From contig JNEM01013798.1 of assembly GCA_000697335.1 (NCBI GenBank), positions 1 through 11,505 of the forward strand: a stretch of DNA of 11,505 nucleotides. The letters run 5' to 3'. The translations under genes were made by a program, and so were the position numbers. Below the pieces are notes generated by a model. That model searched no databases. It was not told where the DNA came from and worked only from the letters and a program-made list of their open reading frames with translations. Position 1 is the stretch's first letter; the number at the start of each line of letters is the position of its first letter. This DNA comes from Conidiobolus incongruus B7586. Lineage: Eukaryota > Entomophthoromycota > Entomophthoromycetes > Entomophthorales > Conidiobolaceae. Positions 7,901 through 11,505 of this stretch are shown piece by piece.

Positions 7901-9332
7901 TATTGTATAAATTATAGTTTATAAATATTTATTCATATAATTTAATTGAACTTGGTTTAAAAGCAATATAACTTTGACTTAACCTAACCATTATAAAATA
8001 AATATCAAATTATAATTAAAAATAATCAATTTTCAAATATATTCAAGTAATAACAAAATAACCAATTAATAAATTTATTGTATAAATACTTATTTACAAG
8101 AAAAAGGAAATTATAAGTTAAGATTAATATATTTTAAACTATAAAAAATTATCATATTTATTAAATTTCTTAAATTTATAAGTGAGAATTTCAAATTATA
8201 ACTTATTTTCAAGAAAGAATTTTATAAAATTAAAATATTTTATTTAGGCCAAAGTATTAATATATATATACTAAAAAATTATATTAATAATATAATTTTA
8301 CTTATAAAGTATTTACAAAATATTATAGATACTATATATTTCTATTGATTAAATTAATAAAATATTTTTGATTTTTCTATTTTAAATGAATTAATAAATT
8401 AAAATATAAGTTAATAATATAAATAATAAGCTATTAATTTTAAATTAAAAATTCGCCACTAAGCAATAGTATTATAATATTTTAATAATCTTAATTTTTC
8501 TATATTATAGAGATTTATTATTATATAATTATTCAAAATATAACCTTATATAGTTTCTATCGACCTAAAACTGAACTAATTAAATCCAGAATTGAAGATT
8601 AGACTAATAATTATCTTTATAATACTAGTATATTAATTAATATAGTATGATCAATTATATCTTATAGTATATATTTGTATATAATTAATTATGATATTTT
8701 TGATTAATATTTTAAAAAATCGATATTTAAATTAATAAACATATATCTTATTAAATCATTATTACTAATGGTGAATTGATAGTTAATAAATTTATTTTTT
8801 TTAATATTTATTAACAAAAGTTATCATATATTTTATAAGGAAAAAAATAGAAAAAATAGATATTTTGGAAGTATTATATTAATAACAAAACATTTGTTTA
8901 ATAGGTTAATCATAATTGATTTAAAATAACCTATCAAAAATGAAACTTAATTATTATCTTTAATAATATATATTTATATATTATTATTGATTTTTTTAAT
9001 ATTAATCAAAACCAATTATTTATATTAATTTTATTAGAAATATTGTAAAAAGTTTTACTTTATAAGTAAAATATAATATTTACATATTACTAAATTAAAA
9101 ATAAAAATTAAAAATTCAAATACAATATTATTTATATTATTAACAATAAGCTATCTCTTTTTATAACAAATATCAATTAATATTTCATTATAATTACGCT
9201 ATTTATACAAAATTAAACTCAAAAACATATTTGTATAATAATATTTTAATATATATAGATATAATAATAATTTTAATTAATTCATAATTAAAAATAAATT
9301 TAATATATATAAATTTTAAAAAAAAATTGAAA

Positions 9333-9354
9333 TTAAATTAAATATTTAATTTAA
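9333..9354. repeat. Perfect 22-base palindrome
   Basis: Two 11-base arms, TTAAATTAAAT and its complement, meet without a spacer. It uses only A and T, so it is not very unlikely by chance here. Confidence 0.45.
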
Positions 9355-9840
9355 ATTAATTCATTATTTTAATTTTGATATTTATGAAAGAATTATTTAA
9401 AAAAATTAATATCAAAGTTGAATTTTTAAATATTAAATCTTTATACTTTATATTCTAAATAAAATTACTAAATCAGTATATTAAACTATATAAATTATAA
9501 ATTTCAATAAAATAAAAATATTAGTTATAAAAAAACTATATCAAACCTATTTAATATATAATATATTACTGAGTCATATATACATATTCTTGCAAAATTA
9601 TTGAGATTAATATTAGTTAAGTTAAAAATTAAAAAATTTACTTAAGACTACAATATAGTAATATTTAATATCATAATTAAATTAACTATACAAAATAAAT
9701 TATATAAAAATATTTTTATAACTTTAAAAATAAATATTTTTTGACATATACCAATATTATTATATATTTTTTAAAAAAATCATTTTATATTTTTATTATA
9801 CTATCTACTAAAAGTTAAATAATATTTTATTACGCTTATT

Positions 9841-9857
9841 ATTCATTTATTATGAAT
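9841..9857. repeat. Short hairpin (6-bp stem)
   Basis: ATTCAT and ATGAAT pair around the loop TTATT. It lies 34 bases before a longer palindrome, in one of the few slightly G+C-richer parts of the desert. Confidence 0.35.
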
Positions 9858-9891
9858 GGATTAATAATTACATAATTAAGGTTGAATTCCT

Positions 9892-9913
9892 TTAATTATA
9901 AATTTATAATTAA
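9892..9913. repeat. Perfect 22-base palindrome
   Basis: Arms TTAATTATAAA and complement meet at the centre. Function is unknown; like the palindrome at 9333-9354 it is all A/T. Confidence 0.45.
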
Positions 9914-11505
9914 GTTTTTTATTGATTCCACAAAAGATTCTGAAATTCTTTGATTAAATAATAAAATAATTCGGATTGTTTGTTCGTGATTTTAATTAAG
10001 AACTTTAATTGATCTTTTTCTTAATAATATGAATAATATTACAATAACTCCAGAATACGAAATTAATTATATAGATAATATTTAAATAATTTGAAATTGA
10101 TTTAATATTATCATTATATCAAATAGGCTTTTATTAGATTATGAAATTATTATACTATATAGTTTTATACCATTTAAGATTATAGATATAAATTATTTAA
10201 AAATTATGATATAATATGAGAAATAGGTTTCAAAAAATATTGAAAATTGAAACTAAGCTATATAAGTCAATAAAAAATAATTTGAAATTAAACTATTAAT
10301 TTTATTTAGCATATTTATATTTAAATAGTTATTTTCATATTTATTAAATATTCAGTAATATAAAAGAAATATAAAATTATTTTAAGTATAATAATAACAA
10401 AACTAATATAGTATAAAAGAAGACTTAATATAAAAATAGTATGATATAAGAATATAATATATAACATACAAATATAAACAAGATTTTATCAAACTTTAAT
10501 AAATAATAAATTATTAATATATTAAGTTTTATATACTAGCCTGTAAAAATAAGTCATAAAAATTCAAAACACTTATATTTTTACTAATAACAATCAATAT
10601 TTAATAAAATAAACCTAAATTATATAGTTAAAATTATATATATTTTTTAATATTATAGATTATTATATGATTATATTTAGTTATTAATTAGTTAAAATAA
10701 CCCTCAAATTCTACTTAAGGTAAGTTATAAATTTATAGGTTTTTAATGATAAAAAAATTAAAACTTAATATATCTACCTTTAACTTTTCTAACCACTTTA
10801 AGTTTATGGGGTATAAAATCAATTAACTCTTTATATTAAAAAAGTTTAATCTTATTTTATGCTTCTTAAATATATTCTTAAAACTAATTTAAATCATTTA
10901 TTAAAAAGCTTTATAAACTTTTTTTAACTAATCCTAAAAGTATTAAATTAAGTTAAAATTAAGAGGTTAAAAAAACCATTTTATAATTATCATTTTATTA
11001 TTCTGAAGTTATTTGATAATAAAAGTTAAAATAAAGTAAAAGATATTATCTTATTATAAAATAATATTAGATTTATTTAACTTATATTATTCAATGGTTT
11101 TTTTCATTTATTATTTAATACTTTAATATATCTTAAAATTAATTCTTTTATTAACTTTACAGAGATATTATATATCTAAAGATAATATATCCTTAGATAA
11201 TAATTAACCTATTATTATATCTTTTGGGTAAATTAATATCATTGGATATAAAATAATTGTATAACTTCCTTAAAATATTTAGTTTTTTTATTAAATTTAT
11301 TAAAATATATTTTTATTTCATTAAATTAAATAAGCTTACTTTAATTAGATTTAATTTAATATTAATAATAATATTTAAACTTTTATTTGACTTTATAATA
11401 AAATTTTCTTTATTATAGGTGTTTTTTTTAATTTATAAGTAATATTTATATTAATATAAAACTCAGATAATAATACTAATATTCACTAATATTCTTATAT
11501 AATAT

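Larger units (their letters stand above)
7901..11505. other. Extreme AT desert, no genes seen
   Basis: About 3.6 kb in which frames are closed by TAA and TAG at short intervals and no family relic, tRNA, rRNA or element terminus is found. Composition drops below that of the left half: hand counts give one G+C in 60 at 9301-9360 and two in 60 at 9241-9300. CpG is rare throughout. No tandem array or satellite period is visible. Possible natures are pericentromeric or subtelomeric spacer, an isochore mutated by a repeat-silencing process, or decayed transposons beyond recognition. A mitochondrial origin is not supported, since no mitochondrial gene is present. Confidence 0.6.

Noticed and set aside
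7901-11505. Inserted mitochondrial DNA or a CRISPR-like or satellite array in the AT desert
   Set aside because: No mitochondrial gene, no direct repeats with regular spacing and no period were seen; low G+C alone is not enough.

Overview
The window looks like AT-rich nuclear DNA of a microbial eukaryote, most likely a fungus. The two clearly intact genes are short and intronless. Each starts with a fungal-type secretion signal (MK-[LF]-x-x-L-[FL]-[IV]-A-A) and has TATA-like DNA upstream and an AATAAA-like element downstream. There are no bacterial operons, Shine-Dalgarno sites, tRNAs, rRNAs or recognisable mobile elements. The species cannot be fixed from this sequence. AT-rich early-diverging fungi and AT-rich yeasts are candidates, and another AT-rich protist is not excluded.

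All convincing coding content belongs to one gene family, which I do not recognise: small secreted proteins of 82-91 residues. In order they carry a signal peptide, an aromatic YYYD-like motif, a core C-x-x-G-x-Y-x-G-x-x-C-Y-x-C (three cysteines, spacing C-x9-C-x2-C), and a tail in which I/V/L alternates with N/D. Two copies look intact, at 2124-2372 (minus) and 3937-4212 (plus), pointing away from each other. A third, near-full-length copy at 188-479 (plus) is a pseudogene.

Further stretches look like decayed copies. The better ones are at 7254-7391, 3785-3883 and 2752-2836 (minus). Weaker ones are at 3464-3716, 5785-5911, 1663-1737, 1946-1987 and 6770-6811. The left two thirds of the window therefore reads as a birth-and-death cluster of one secreted-protein family in both orientations. 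Nothing in the sequence gives its biochemical function.

From about 7900 to the end there is no gene-like sequence. This is an extreme AT desert: the 60 bases at 9301-9360 contain one G and no C, against 27 G+C in the 60 bases at 4081-4140 inside a gene. It could be a subtelomeric or pericentromeric spacer or an AT isochore produced by repeat-induced mutation. The sequence alone does not decide.
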